Below are positions 1-13,015 of a stretch of 64,000 bases of DNA, piece after piece. Origin of the DNA: Chamaea fasciata (taxonomy: Eukaryota > Chordata > Aves > Passeriformes > Sylviidae); assembly GCA_029207755.1 (NCBI GenBank), contig JARCOQ010000002.1, forward strand, positions 7,812,001-7,876,000, given 5' to 3'. A program made the position numbers and the translations under genes. The notes under the pieces are model-generated. The model saw only the letters and a list, made by a program, of their open reading frames with translations, was not told the DNA's origin and searched no databases. How positions within the stretch are numbered: the first letter of the stretch is position 1; each line of letters opens with the position of its first letter.

Positions 1-1736
1 ACAAAATAACAGCATGAAGTTTGCTGCGCATGCAAGATTAATATGAATGATAAAACAAGACAAGACAAGCTCCCCTACTAGCTTTTAATATTAAAACCAG
101 AAGTGTAAGCACAGTATGTTTAAGGCATTTGTTTAAATGTCAATATCCTGCCTGCTTCACCAGCGATGCAGGTTTTTGTGTCACTTCTCCTGACTGCTAT
201 TGATTAAACAATCATGATTGCTAATGAGGAAGCAAAAGGGACTATTTTTAATTCCAGACTGATTTTAACTCCAGTATTTCAAATGTGAAATTACCTTTGT
301 TTTTTTGTAAATCAGTATATTCTTTGTTGTAGACTCTGAAAACTGTAAGCATGTATATTACAGTATCTCTCAATAATTCACATTCATATCCAAAGGATGT
401 TTTTCCCTCCTCTCAGAATTCAATTAGCCTTAATGAATTGCCCTACCACAAGCTGTCAGTGAAGCAGAACACATAATCACAATGAATGAAGTTTTCAGGA
501 AAGACAAGGTCTAAATTTTCAAATGCAGTCTGTCCACCCTCAACACCAGCAGGGGTAAGGAAAATGTATGTAGCTAAAACCCACCCAATCTGCTTGCTGG
601 AGGCACTGGAAAATGTCAGTACAATGTTCTTGTACCACATTTCTGTGGAAGACTTTCATTCATCCTTTAATACGGATAATAAAGTCATTTACCCATTTTG
701 TCTTCTGACAGAAGTAGGGGACTTGAAGAGATGACACCAAACTGATGTCCTGGGTTATGGAAGGAGAACAACTGCTCTTTGTATTCAAGCACTATCTGTA
801 CACCCCAATGGTGTCTCATTTCTAGTGAATATTAACAAAAGCATTCAAGCTATGAATCCTGGAGATAATTAATTTAGCAAGGTAACGTTTTCTGGAGCTA
901 GATAATCAAAGTAGGCTCGGAAGCTGTAAAACATTTCTCTCTATTTTCCTGGAGTTGGGCATTTTGGGGTTATTAGGTTGGTAAATACGGTGATAAATTT
1001 CCAGGTAAATGTGACTGTTACAAAGAATTTTATGGGGAGGGCAGTATTTTTGATATTTCAGCAGGATCTTACTACTTGATTTTCTCCTGCCTTCTGGGAA
1101 CTCACTTCCAATGATTCAAGAGACTTTCAGACAGAACGTATCAACTGGTTTATTTCCTCATGTCAGGAGGATGATCTCTGGAGGGTTTATCTCAAGTACT
1201 GCTGTTGTACTGAGACCATACTCCAGTCTCAGATGCCTCAAAAAGACTTTGTAGTACATGGAAAACATATTTTTTAGTATGAATTGACATGGATGCTCAA
1301 TAAAGTCAGCCAGACAGTGATTATTTGCTGTAGAGATAACATGCTTTGGCCTATAAAGGATAAATAAATACAGTTCAGCCTCTAACAGCAGCTTCATGTA
1401 AGAAATTGGAGGGAGAACAGCAACGAAGTGGAATTATCTGATTTTGACCTATTACCAGAAAATTCAGTCTAATATAACACATAAAGTATTAGACACAAAA
1501 AGTGAAACACACATATCTTGAGAAGTACTAACATTCAGTGAGGAAAAACTTAAGATTAACTAGGCAGTAAATTATTTCTTCCATAAACAACTCTCTCAAA
1601 AGCTCTGAAGACAACATTGGTGACACCTTCTATGGTGTAAAATCCACACAGGTGGATTAAATGTTTATTCCAAAACATTTCTTTTGGTCTAAACATGCTT
1701 CAAGACAGGCATAAAATCCACGCACGGCTGTAGCAC
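1..1736. other. Non-coding AT-rich stretch, no gene seen
   Basis: No frame here shows coding character; the longest open frames are about 80 codons and occur on both strands in the same place (443-734), as expected by chance. There are no recognisable repeats. The only part that stands out is 150-285, which is described separately as a possible conserved non-coding element. Confidence 0.6.
150..285. promoter_or_regulatory. Possible conserved non-coding element (homeodomain-site rich)
   Basis: This repeat-free block mixes several ATTA/TAAT-type cores (TGATTAAAC, CTAATGAGG) with balanced, non-periodic sequence and no long homopolymer. That texture is typical of developmental enhancers in vertebrate gene deserts. 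The judgement rests on sequence texture only, because conservation cannot be measured here. It has no open frame of note. It could equally be ordinary unique DNA. Confidence 0.25.
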
Positions 1737-2150
1737 AAGACAGGTTGCAATGGTTTGTGATGGGTTTGCAGCACCACACTGCTCTCACCTTTACTTCCCA
1801 GTGTCTGGAAAGTTCCTAAAGCTGAGCTTCAGGTGTGTGAAGGAGCAGCACACCTGCAGGGTGCTCTTTCTTTCAGATGGGGTCAGAGAGCACAGTGTGG
1901 AAGAGCTGCTGGAAGGAGAGTAAGAGATTCCTGCTAGTGCAGGGATACCGATACAACCTTGGGGCTACATCAGAAAAGCTTTCTGGTGCAGCAAGGGGGA
2001 CAAGAAGAAGCTATGCCTGAGCTTCTCAGCTTCTTAGCAGAATTCCTGCCTCCTGGCTTGTCCTGACAAGTGAGATTGGCTCCTGGTATCCGCAGCAGCC
2101 CTCTGCTAGATATACTTCCCATCTGGAGTCATATCTTTCATTGATCTGTT
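1737..2150. other. GC-richer unclassified tract
   Basis: Base composition rises clearly above the flanks, with many AGCAG, CTGC and GGAG words. There is no frame open through the tract and no splice-bounded exon that I can defend. It may be an old, decayed mobile element or a regulatory block. I do not recognise a family. Confidence 0.25.
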
Positions 2151-4329
2151 CTGCAGGATTCTTCCTGCCTCAGATGAGGATTCATGTTGTATTCAACCAT
2201 CCCCTGCATCTCTCTGGCCCCCCACAGGGTATTTTCTGGAGAACACAGCTTCCAAAATGATTTCACATAGTGTGTGGTATTCCACTTGAGGCTGGGACTA
2301 GAAGCACTTAGTACACTATGAAAATGTGCCTCTTCAAACAAAAATCTTATTATGCTGTAGTAAAAGAAAGTGCAGTGTCATGACCACCAAAGAAAAAGCT
2401 GGAAGACTGTTCATGGAAAGGCACACAATTCCTTTATCCAGTTTTGCTGCTCTTCCCTGAAAAATACCTTAAATCATTGGCAAAGACCCTTCTCCATTAC
2501 CACCCCCAGCGCTTTGACAGAGGACAGGTAAATCAACGATCCATAAACACCCAGTCAGACTGATTACATTTCACTGAGGGCCAGATCTTTAAAAAAACCC
2601 CCTGTGTTTATGCCACAAAAATAAAAAATGAATTAAAACCAGAACATTTTAAAGCGCTCAACATAACCATCATAAATTGTTACCAGGAATGCAGAAGCTT
2701 TTAGCTCTTCACCTAGAGGAGTGTGGTCAATTTTCTCATCTATCATAGCATGTGATTAACTGGTTAAATTCCTACAGTCATAGTTCGAGCTTTGGAAAAG
2801 AAATAATTTATGAAAACCATTTACTCAGAATTGCTTGAGAGAAAACAGTGCAAGAAGTCTTCTGCAGAGTTTCATGTCTTAGTCTAACAATTTTAATGCT
2901 TCAGAAAAAATGTACTCTTCTAAAGCTTCTTGAGAGAGTTAGTTTGGCTTATCTGTAAACCTCTGCACCATATTCCATGTAGAGATATACCATACTTGTG
3001 GTGAACTGCCTTTGCTCTGTGCTTGACTGAGTTACCTGTATTTCACACGTCTACTGTTTATATATCTGAATTACTGCATTCAGATATGTGAGCAGTAGGT
3101 ATAAGTTATATACATAGGATGAAACCATGACTTTTCATGTCCTAATGATTCCACCTTGACAGCTTTGTATAATGTGGGTTCCACTACAGGGAATGTGTTC
3201 AAGCAGACCATGTCCAACGAGAGACTGTTGTTAGTGCAGAAACTTTGAACACAGTATTTGTGCACTACGTTTTCTTCAAATAAGAAAGGAAAAGGAAGGG
3301 TTAGGATGAGGAACTGCAAGCCCAGTGCAAAATTTAAAATATTGCAATCAAAATATGGGGTAAACACGTGCTACTTATCCATCCAGCTTGATGTGTCTTG
3401 AAGCGTTCACAACAGAAGTGCCCATAGGAAGGTGGGGCTGTTTGGCACACTAGAGATCAAGGAGAAACTCTGGGTAAGTAGCTCAAGTTGAAGCCCAGTC
3501 AATCACATTGTTGCCATGATCCACATTATCTGTGGAAGCTGGCACACAAAATAGATGCTACAATCACAGGGATTTTGGCTATAGGTCAGTTATTCTGCTC
3601 AAGATAATTTGTAATGTCATTAAAGACAGTGGTGAAAACAGAAGTTACATCTTAAATTTTCTTTAGAAAGTCAAACCAAGCAAAAAATTATGCTGCTTGA
3701 AATCTCCCTTTTACATGAAAACATTTTTTACCTTGTTTTTTTCCTCTTTAAATTATCTTTTCCAGTCATGCAGACGTACCTTATTGTGAAGACAGGAAAA
3801 TAAATTTTATATTTCCCAGTTGTTTACAATCCAGAATTTAAGCTTCAGAGTTTTCAGTGGTTCTAAATGGAAAACTACAAATATATGAAGGTGTTTAGGG
3901 GATTTCCACAGGGTCCAAATCTACACACAAAAGCCCAGCTTTGCATTCACAATGGGCTGGTGTGGAGGCATGAAATGCTGATACAGATCCTATACTTAGA
4001 TTATTTTTTTTTTTTTTCTTCAAGCGACTTTTCAAAGGTGGATGATTCTGGCTCTTCCAACTTTTGCTCTGCTGGCTAAACCTGCTGTGGGAGGGGTGAT
4101 CTGTAGACAACAGCACCAGTGAAAATTTGGTAACTGGTCCCTGTATAATACTAAATAATGACTGGAATCTGCTCACATGTTAACAAGAATTTAATCAGAG
4201 GAAGAGATACAGACAGACAACCCTGTCAGCTGTTAATTTGTAAGGAAAAGGGGTAGAATTGAGAAGTCCTAACAAACTCCCCAACTTTCCAAATATTATT
4301 AAATAAATATGTAAAGCTGGTCTACCTAC
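2151..4329. other. Non-coding stretch, nothing recognised
   Basis: Unique AT-rich DNA with short chance frames on both strands (for example 3080-3367 minus and 3867-4079 plus) and a T14 run at 4004-4017. I see no exon, RNA gene or repeat family. Confidence 0.55.
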
Positions 4330-4680
4330 AGTGCATGCAAGCCAGAGCTGGTCTTTAGGAGCGCTGCATTGTGCCTTAAGTGCATTAAAATGTCATTATC
4401 CATACTCAACAAAGTACCTTTCTGACTTTCTTTCTTTAAACCTTTTTGTAAGCTATAATTACAATTAAGCAAAGACATGTTTATTGTCACAAAATGTATG
4501 CCAACAGCTCACGCTAATGCAATCCAAACATTAGTATGAAACATTTTTCCAATTACTGCATAGACTCCCTACAGTGTTTCAAGCTGCTTTATGACATTTT
4601 AAACTCCACATATAATACAGTCCTTTAGAAAGCTGCAAAATCTTTCTATTTCTTCCTTATGACCCAAGAAAACCTAAATC
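4330..4680. promoter_or_regulatory. Possible conserved non-coding element
   Basis: The block contains a dense mix of homeodomain-like cores (ATTACAATTAAG, CTAATGCAAT, CATTAG) and octamer-like ATGCAAT, without simple repeats or a coding frame. It resembles the ultra-conserved enhancers that flank developmental genes in amniotes. No alignment was possible, so the call rests on texture alone. Confidence 0.28.
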
Positions 4681-7600
4681 TATTAAAAGCACATTTTCAT
4701 AGCAGCAGGATAAAAATGCTTTTACTACATTTGTCTTCAAAATTGGTGGTGTTAAATAGTGCCAGGGGATAAATAACCATAAAATATCACATTAGTGTAC
4801 AGGGTACTGCTCTAACTAGGCATGAGGGGATGTCTCTCTACCCTTTCATTTCTTCTTTCTATTTGTCCCATTAGAGCTATGCAATCATTCATCAGTCACT
4901 GTGGCAAGCAGTGCTGCTCCATCCTGACTCCTGCCTAAAAAAGAGGCCCAAGAAATAAAGCCACAGAGAGAAAATTGAGTTCACAGCATTCCAGAGATGT
5001 CCACACCTAAATTCATAGCTGATTTTCTGCCATAACACTCTGGCTATTTATGGAAATAATATTTTAATAGCATCACATATTGAGCCTTGAAGTTATACTA
5101 GAGAAACACTAATTTTGCACTTTAGACCGAACAACAAAAAAGTCTGAATAGTTAAAAACCATGTCAAAACTCCCTGGTTTTCAGCTCTGATTTTAAACCC
5201 AGATGTTGCAATCAGCTTCTGCTAATCTATTCTGCTTTAGATTCCTGGCATTTCCAGCAAACTTATGATAACTTAACACAGATGAGCTGTCAAATTGTTT
5301 GAGCTTTAGGCAAATGCTATTCTTCCAAACAAAATACAAAATCAGTAGCAATTACTCCTAAAATAAACTTAATAAAAAATTGAACAAAGCATAATATTTA
5401 TCCATGGTAAAGTCACACATTTTCTTTTTTTACTAAAAACATCAAGGAAAACAATACAGCTTGTGGAAAAGTATTGACACAGATTTTGACAAAAATGTAT
5501 TGAGCAGTTCTTTATTTATTATGCATCCCCCAACATCCCCCAACTAAATAGGGAGGAGCAACTCACAAGATATCTGACACATTTTTTCTATATAATATCT
5601 TTCAGGAATCAACCAGAATATTCATTTTCTCATGAGGGAGTATTCTTCAGCAAAAAAATGAAAGATAAGTGTCCAAATTAGGGAGCAAAACTAGAGTATT
5701 TTCTAAGTGTCGTACAGAAATCAACACATATCCACAACATCACCTTATGGTTCATACATGTTCTTTATTTTTCAAAGGACAAAATATATCCTTAAAATAC
5801 TGAAATTGATGTCCAGAAGATTAGGTTTCTTCAGGAAATCTTGTAAAGGAATATTTCCTTGAAGGATTGAAAACTGCACATTCATGTTGTATATTGTACC
5901 AGATACACATTAAGTACATACTCATTACTTCCAAATATGCCTTCAACAGATGTTTTGAAGAAAATTGACTTCTTAAGAAAGAAACTGAACAATAAAATCC
6001 CTGAATTGTTAAGCTCTGAATAAAATGCTGAAAGAACTGAAAAAGTATAGAGTCTTCCTTTCAAAGGTCAAATAATTTCTTGAACTTGTAGCTACTGGGA
6101 GCTCTAAACCATCTGGATTTTGTTACTCTAAATTATTTATGAAATCAAGGAAAGGAAAAGACGTATCATACTTCAAACCCATGATGTCTGAAGTATAGAG
6201 GTTGGTAGACATGAATTTCTAAATCACTCTAGCAAAACTGAGTCTGACTCATAAAATTACCATTTTATTTCACTGAAATTAAGGAGTGATCTCAGTAAAG
6301 TAAACAGCAGAAGGCCTGTGTTGATGAAACTGCCCATTTTCATGTTATGGCCAAAAGTCAACATACTTGTAGCCATGATGACCTCATGGACACAGTACGT
6401 GTTTTAGATTTTTTTACTTGTTAACTACTTCTGAGTTAAAACCTAAATCCACAAATGCAATGAGCTTAACAAAGTCAGGGATTTATTTTAAATTCAAAGT
6501 GTTGGTGTGTTGTTTTTTTTTTTTGTTCAGTTAACATGAACCAGGAACCTTCATTTATCATGGAGACAAGTGGAATAGTCATGATGGCATCTCTTCAACA
6601 TTCAGATCACTGACAATAAGGGATAAAGGAAAGTCATGAACAAAACAGAAAGAACACTTGTTTGAAAGATCATTTCATCCACAAATTCATACATCTTATA
6701 TTAATACTCCATCTGTTGCTGCAGTGGGTTTTATGAAGTGCCTCAAAGCAACTTGGAGATAGCCCTTTTGTCATAAGGAGTGCCAGATAAAACTAAGGGA
6801 ACAGAAATTATGGACAGTCACTTTGCAGAAAGGAAAACACACCTTCATTTCCTCTCCAATCCTGATGCTCCTGCTTCAGTAAAATTTGTGTCTGTGCAGC
6901 TGTAGGAGTTTACTGCATTCCACAGTTCAAATGTTTGGATGGCAAGAAAAACAAAATACTTAACTGAACTTGTTTAAAAGAGCAGCAGATCTCTAGGAAG
7001 CTATGAAATACACAGTGTGTCAAACATGCCGAAGTTAATACACTATGATCTTTGAGTACTCCATCCTATAATAAGTGATAGAACAAAAATGAAGTCCCAC
7101 ATCAGCCTTGCAGCAGGGATGTTTCATTAGTATTATCAGGAGGCAGACTGCTTCACAAACGTTTGAGAGCAGTTATGCCAGTTCCTATGTCATCCATTAA
7201 AGCTATAGCAAAATAAGGAAGTGAAGATCCCACTGTGAACAACCACCATTCCCTCAGTGCAGAATTCTGCCAATACATTAACTTTGAATATATATGCTGA
7301 AAACTTCCAGCAATGCTTAATTAGAAATAGAAACAGACCTACATTTTTTACCTTCATTGCTCAGTTCTTTATTAAATATGGAAGGGGCCATCCAATCAGA
7401 ATGGGAAACCAAGAGCCCAACCTGCTGGCAGCATGGGAGAAGCACACAAGAGCTTCATGCCTTTGAGAGAGCCTGCTTCAAAATTACAGTAACACTCTGC
7501 ACTTGACATAAATAAACTCTTAGGGAAATAAATTCCAGCACTAGCTGGCCCCAATGGCCATAGCTGAATATGTGGTAAATTGCCATTCAGACTGGTTTCA

Positions 7601-10600
7601 CTGTATCTTTATTTATACTCTCTAGATCCAAATGCTATATGGCTTACAGAAAATACTTCTGTAGGCTGTTCAAATCTCTGGCTTGACTCCAAGGGTTCTG
7701 CTGGTTTAGATTCTACACACCCAGGAGGAGCTATTTGCGCCTCAGACATTTATATTAGCACTGTAAATATCCTGTACTGGAGAGAAAATGTCAGGGCACT
7801 TCACAGAAAACTATTTCAGAGTTTCATAGCCAAAAAGGACCTCTCTGCTGCTCTCTTTTCCACATTACTTAATTTTTTATGAATGATAGTAAGGACATGA
7901 AATAATGTCTCCACATAAATATTCAGTAATGGATTTTTGACCAGCTGAATTAAGACACAGCAGGTTTATTCCTTAATCGGAGCTCCATAATGATGGCAAC
8001 CTTTAATCTTGGGAGAGGGGTCACTAAAACACAAATGCCTCAGTAAGACAACAAAAGCCTTTTAACTGACTTCAAAAAGGATTTAGACATGGGGACAACT
8101 GATTTAAGGGACATTATTATCCATACCAGTATCAGATTTTGATGGGGGGTATTGGAGTTGTATGGGTTTTTTGTTTCTTGGTATAGAGAAAGATAAATGA
8201 AATATCACACTGAAGCTTTTTGGAGAACCTTTCAAATTTAAAACACTCCAAGATTTCTTTTAAAGAAGAATCTGATATGACAGCACCTGAATAAAGGCAA
8301 GAACAACCCAATCTGTACACAGAAGTTAAATTTCACAGTATATTTCATGTGTATTTTCTGACCATAGGTTCTAACAATATTTCAAATATTGTAAAGTTTT
8401 TCCCTACTTCTGCTACATTTAGCAAAACATTTGTGGGACAAAAGATGGGACTCATGATGTAGAATTCTTTTTCATATAATTTGAGGTTATTTAGAGAGGA
8501 TGATTCCCATGATACATGTACAACTTATTATCTGTCATAGGAGTCATGTGATTTTACTTGAATAGGAAATATGATCCAATATGATCAGCAAAAAGATGAT
8601 ATTGACAAGCACATTGCTTGTTATTTTTGCTGTTACAAACCTTGTGAGGACTTGTAACCTACATTATACAAGGTGGATGAAACTTCATATTGCTAATGCA
8701 AAATAGCTTCAATTTCTGAATATTAAAATCTTTTTTTTAATCTTGAAAATTTTTCTCACAGAATTTTTTCTCTGTAAAGATCTGGACACTGACTGTACAG
8801 ATCTATGAGGAAAAAGAGTTGAAGTCTATGGTTCTAGGACCCTCTTTTGTCCTCATTTAACCAGCAACAGCTTTCAACTACACAAGCATGATAAAGAAAA
8901 ATTAGTTCTATCTACCAAACATATAGATCAGGATTAGAGACCATTATCAGATGCTCTCTTGTGTTTTCAGATTTATAGAGTATCTCATTTAGCTATAAAA
9001 CGATGTATTTTACTTTATTCATAGTTCATTCATGATCTTAAAGAACTGTATCACAGTCTTGCTACTTATTGTCCAGGTCAAATACATTCTGAATGTAAAG
9101 TATATTAATTTCATACACAAATTTCATGACTACTTTGAAAATTTCCTAACATTTGTTGTTTTGGTCAACAGTAATCGATATTTGTCTAGACTCAAAATTA
9201 AGACTTCTTTTTCTTCTTACATAGATGACTTCTCTGCAAGCACTTAAATCATCTTTAAAAATTTTTAAAATTACAGAAAAAAAAGTTTCATTATTTTTCT
9301 ATGTAATATAACCACCAAAGATCAAAATCATTCTTCTCAAGAAACATTATTTTGCGCAACCGTTATACAATATACAAGTTCTGCATATAAAAAGATGCTA
9401 ATTAAAAAAAAATTCTATTCCCTTGTTGCCACCTCTCTCCCCCTGCTTCCTTCTTTAAGACATTTGTGAAACTGTCAGTGTGTTTCTATCAAATTGTATT
9501 TGACAATGTTTATGTTCTTGGAGTCACTGGGAGCCCAAATTAAGAGAGAATTTATTCGCTCTTGAATTACATCTGGTTTATGCCAGCCAGAAACAGGATC
9601 TGCACTATCTGATCTCATAGAGGTGTGGGTTATCCAGCCCATGACACAGTGCTCTAGGAAAAGACTGTGAATCATCCTCCTGCCCAAAACAGAAATTGCA
9701 AGAAACTCAAGCTCTGTTGATACTTTATTTAATCATTATGTTTTAAATCGTAACCAGAATTCAATTTAGAAGAGTAATTATTTAGTCTCTTCTAACTTTG
9801 ATACGTTAAACTCCCTACCTGGGGAATATTAGTTCTATTAAGCAAGCTTTTTGTCTAGACACTGTGGTTCAGAGAATAACAACTTAAACAAAAAGAATGC
9901 TGTATGAAACATATAAGTTTGCAGAAGAATTTGAATAATACATGGTCCCAAATGGTCTCCTCTATTAAGCAAATAATCAATTTAGCTGAATATGAAAAAT
10001 AAGGACAATAGAAGGGAAAAAGAAGAAAAATATTTTGATGTATTATTATTTTTCAAAACAAAACAAAGAAGGCTAGATCCTATAGATAAGGTTAAAAATT
10101 ATATTTAGTTAAAAACCTGAAAAATCAAAGTTGAAGGAATTTTTTCAGGAATTTTTCCCCCAGCTTCATCTTAGATACATACTTACTAGGAAATTTGCCT
10201 TTCTAGATAAAAGTTCCCTTTTTCAGGGATACAAACACAGGCCTTCATGTTCTAGTACAAATAAGACATTTCTAAATACTTTTTTGATGTAGTTTGTGAT
10301 TTTGTTTCTTCTTTTCCAAAGTGAGTATTATCCACCATTAAACTGCTTTTCTGATCGAGGTTACTGTCTAAAATGAAAATATTTTCTGGTTTGTTTCACA
10401 AATTCAGTGAGAAGATGTATTGGGTTAAGTTCAGTGGATGTTTATTACAGCTACTCAGCAACTTATTTGCTTAGATCACTTTATTGAAAAACAGGTGATC
10501 TTTGTGAAAGTCACAAAGACAAAAAAAACATACTTAAATTTCTGATGCAAGACAGGAATGCTAAACATTTAGAAAGCAAATCCTACTGTGGAAAAGTTCC

Positions 10601-10745
10601 TGTAATATGTGTGGCCACAAGTGGACTTTAAAAATTAGTCAAATTAACTTTTCTATCTTAACTGGGTTTGTTTGTTTGTTTTGTGGTTAAGTTTTTTAAT
10701 CTAGCAGTGGTTCTGTAGTTTTAGCAAATTAAGCCTCTGAGGCTG
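4681..10745. other. Non-coding stretch, nothing firmly recognised
   Basis: About 6 kb of AT-rich unique sequence. Open frames (for example 7257-7466, 7580-7882 and 9032-9247 on plus) lack codon bias, splice-site framing and recognisable motifs. A short perfect 9-bp inverted repeat with a 1-nt centre lies at 8374-8392. The interval 7080-7480 has an enhancer-like texture but is weaker than the other blocks I list. No mobile element was recognised. Confidence 0.5.
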
Positions 10746-10803
10746 GTGGATGGATGGATGGATGGATGGATGGATGGATGGATGGATGGATGGATGGATG
10801 GAT
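10746..10803 (+). repeat. (TGGA)n tetranucleotide microsatellite
   Basis: About 14 perfect copies of TGGA follow the lead-in GGCTGG and end at GATTGATAG. It is a pure array with no interruption, so it is probably young and length-variable between individuals. It is not part of any open frame I would call a gene. Confidence 0.95.
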
Positions 10804-12933
10804 TGATAGAAAAGATTTTTACAAATCCTGATCAGGTTTCATTTACAATTTTTTAAGGAAACTTATTTCTCTCAATAACCTCTGAACAACTAACTTAGTG
10901 ATACATTATTGGAACACACAATAGCATACTTCCCCTATCACTTCCAGAAACTTCTCTGACAAAACCTAGTGCATTTTTATCTCGTGTTACCACCACTGAA
11001 CATCTTGATTAAATTAAACATGAAATACAACACACGTGTCCCTTATCTACATTACTCTAGTTCTGAGTCTTGGTCCCATAAACCACCTTTCCTCCTGAGA
11101 TGTATCCACTTAGGTCATGACTAGACAGAGATTAAGTGGGGATTATTCGGAGGTTAATTCATTCAGTAGAAATCCCCTGATATTCAGCTTTATGATTCTG
11201 GCATGCCAAAGTTTTCCTTTCTAAGTGGCCTTAATAGAAGACAGAGCCAGAAGTTTTCATGGCTCCATTTAAAGTATTCAAAGTCACAAACTGAAGTCTG
11301 TAAGCAGAATACATCCTAGAAAGTTGTAATGAAGGAAACGGGTTTTATGTCATCCAAAGATCTATGATTTGGACAAGAGAATGAGAGATTTAAAAAAAAA
11401 AAAATACAGCAGGAAGAATTTCTTTCCTCCTATTGTATCAGAGTAGTTTATTCTCATTAGGCTGCCTCTGGTTGCTGATTCTTCCTGCCAATACATTGCT
11501 GGTTTACCCCATATTCCTTTTTAACAATGTTTCACCCTTCTGGTCTGGTTTTCATTTACCCTATTAACAGGAACAGGAAAAGAAAACCAAGGGAAAACCA
11601 ACACTAAACAAGTATATCTATACATTGGCTCAGAAAATAAAACAAAACATATTCCACATAGAAAGTCACAACATTTTACTATTCTACTACCCCATAACAC
11701 TGTTTACAAAATGAGACAGAGTGGAAAATGTAATTCCCTAAAGTTCAATATATTTATGAACCTTGAGAAAGTAAAGTTGGTAAATAGTAGAGTCTTTTAG
11801 AAATCTTATTTTTGGAAAATACAGTGTAATTTCCATTTTAAATGGTTACCTTATCCTGAACTGCACATCTAAGACTAGAGGAACATGTACTCCTACAACT
11901 TTAATTAGAGAATCAGAAAAAGTAATGAGAAATAATTTTTTCCTACTGCAGGGTTCAGCTAAGTTACTCTTTACACAGATCAAGTTAAATATGCAATCAG
12001 GTTTTTTCAGAATATGAGAGAGGCTGAATAATTTCATTTTAAGGATATATGCAACAGTATAATTTATTAAAAGTTCAGATTTCAATGCTCCTGTGGCAGA
12101 CATTTGAAGGTTTGGTGTTGGAGCAGATGGAACGTTTTACAGCAAGACTTTAATTCTCAATCCAAAAGGCATTGCTTTTGCTTCTGGTCAAAGGTGAATT
12201 TATTCCCTCTGCTAGCTCTGTCCCGGGGCTCTCCCTAGGCAAGGTCTGTCAACTGCTCCATGCTTCTGCCAAATTACGTGATGATTTTGTCATGTGGGCT
12301 AATATTCTCCAGTGATCCAAGTTTAATCAAATGCATAAAAGTGAAGTATTGTTGAACAGCGCAGTAAGAAAACCAAGTGCTTTAGAGAGAGAGATGGAAG
12401 TACAGTTGGGTTTTAAAACTTGTACATGTGCAAATGTAAATACATTTTCCCACCCCAGAAAGGCTCTGCAAAGCAGTTACTACAGAGAGCAACATATTTA
12501 TAGGTAACTTTATAAATCTTTAATTTTTGTCACTGTAATAATATAAAATATAATACATATTGGAATTTAATCTGTGCAGCAAGGGATTGAGTTCCATACG
12601 GGTGAATTTTAGAGCTGCTATTTCATACACACTCCAGCAACAACAACTAGCTCTGCAGAACTGTACAGCAGCTTGAATAATAACCTGTTCAAGAGTTGGG
12701 ATAAGGTTTTAAAAGACAGTGGCAGCAGCAGAGATGGTTCTGGCCACAGAAGTGAGCTTCTGATGAGGGATACAGATCATGCAGGTTTTACCACAATCTA
12801 ATATTATACAGTAATGAAGCTGTCATAACTGGTCATCTCACTGAATACATGGAAATACTTATTTTGTGCTGCACTACAGCAGTGCCTGCTATGATTGTGT
12901 AGGAAAAATGTCTAATCCATCACACAGAATCAC
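10804..12933. other. Non-coding stretch, A/C-rich on the plus strand
   Basis: Unique AT-rich sequence. Around 11570-11710 the plus strand is strikingly A/C-rich, in line with the general strand bias of the left half of the window. I see no gene, RNA or repeat family. Confidence 0.55.
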
Positions 12934-12945
12934 AAATAACATGCA

Positions 12946-13009
12946 CAAAAAAATAAAATAAAATAAATAAAATAAAATAAAATAAAATAAAATAAAATAA
13001 AATAAATAA
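12946..13009 (+). repeat. (AAAAT)n pentanucleotide microsatellite
   Basis: About 12 units of AAAAT, with two AAAT interruptions near the ends. The array lies between near-identical 12-bp words, AAATAACATGCA (12934-12945) and AAATAACATACA (13004-13015), so local duplication may have seeded it. A minus-strand frame crossing it is an artefact of the repeat. Confidence 0.93.
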
Positions 13010-13015
13010 CATACA

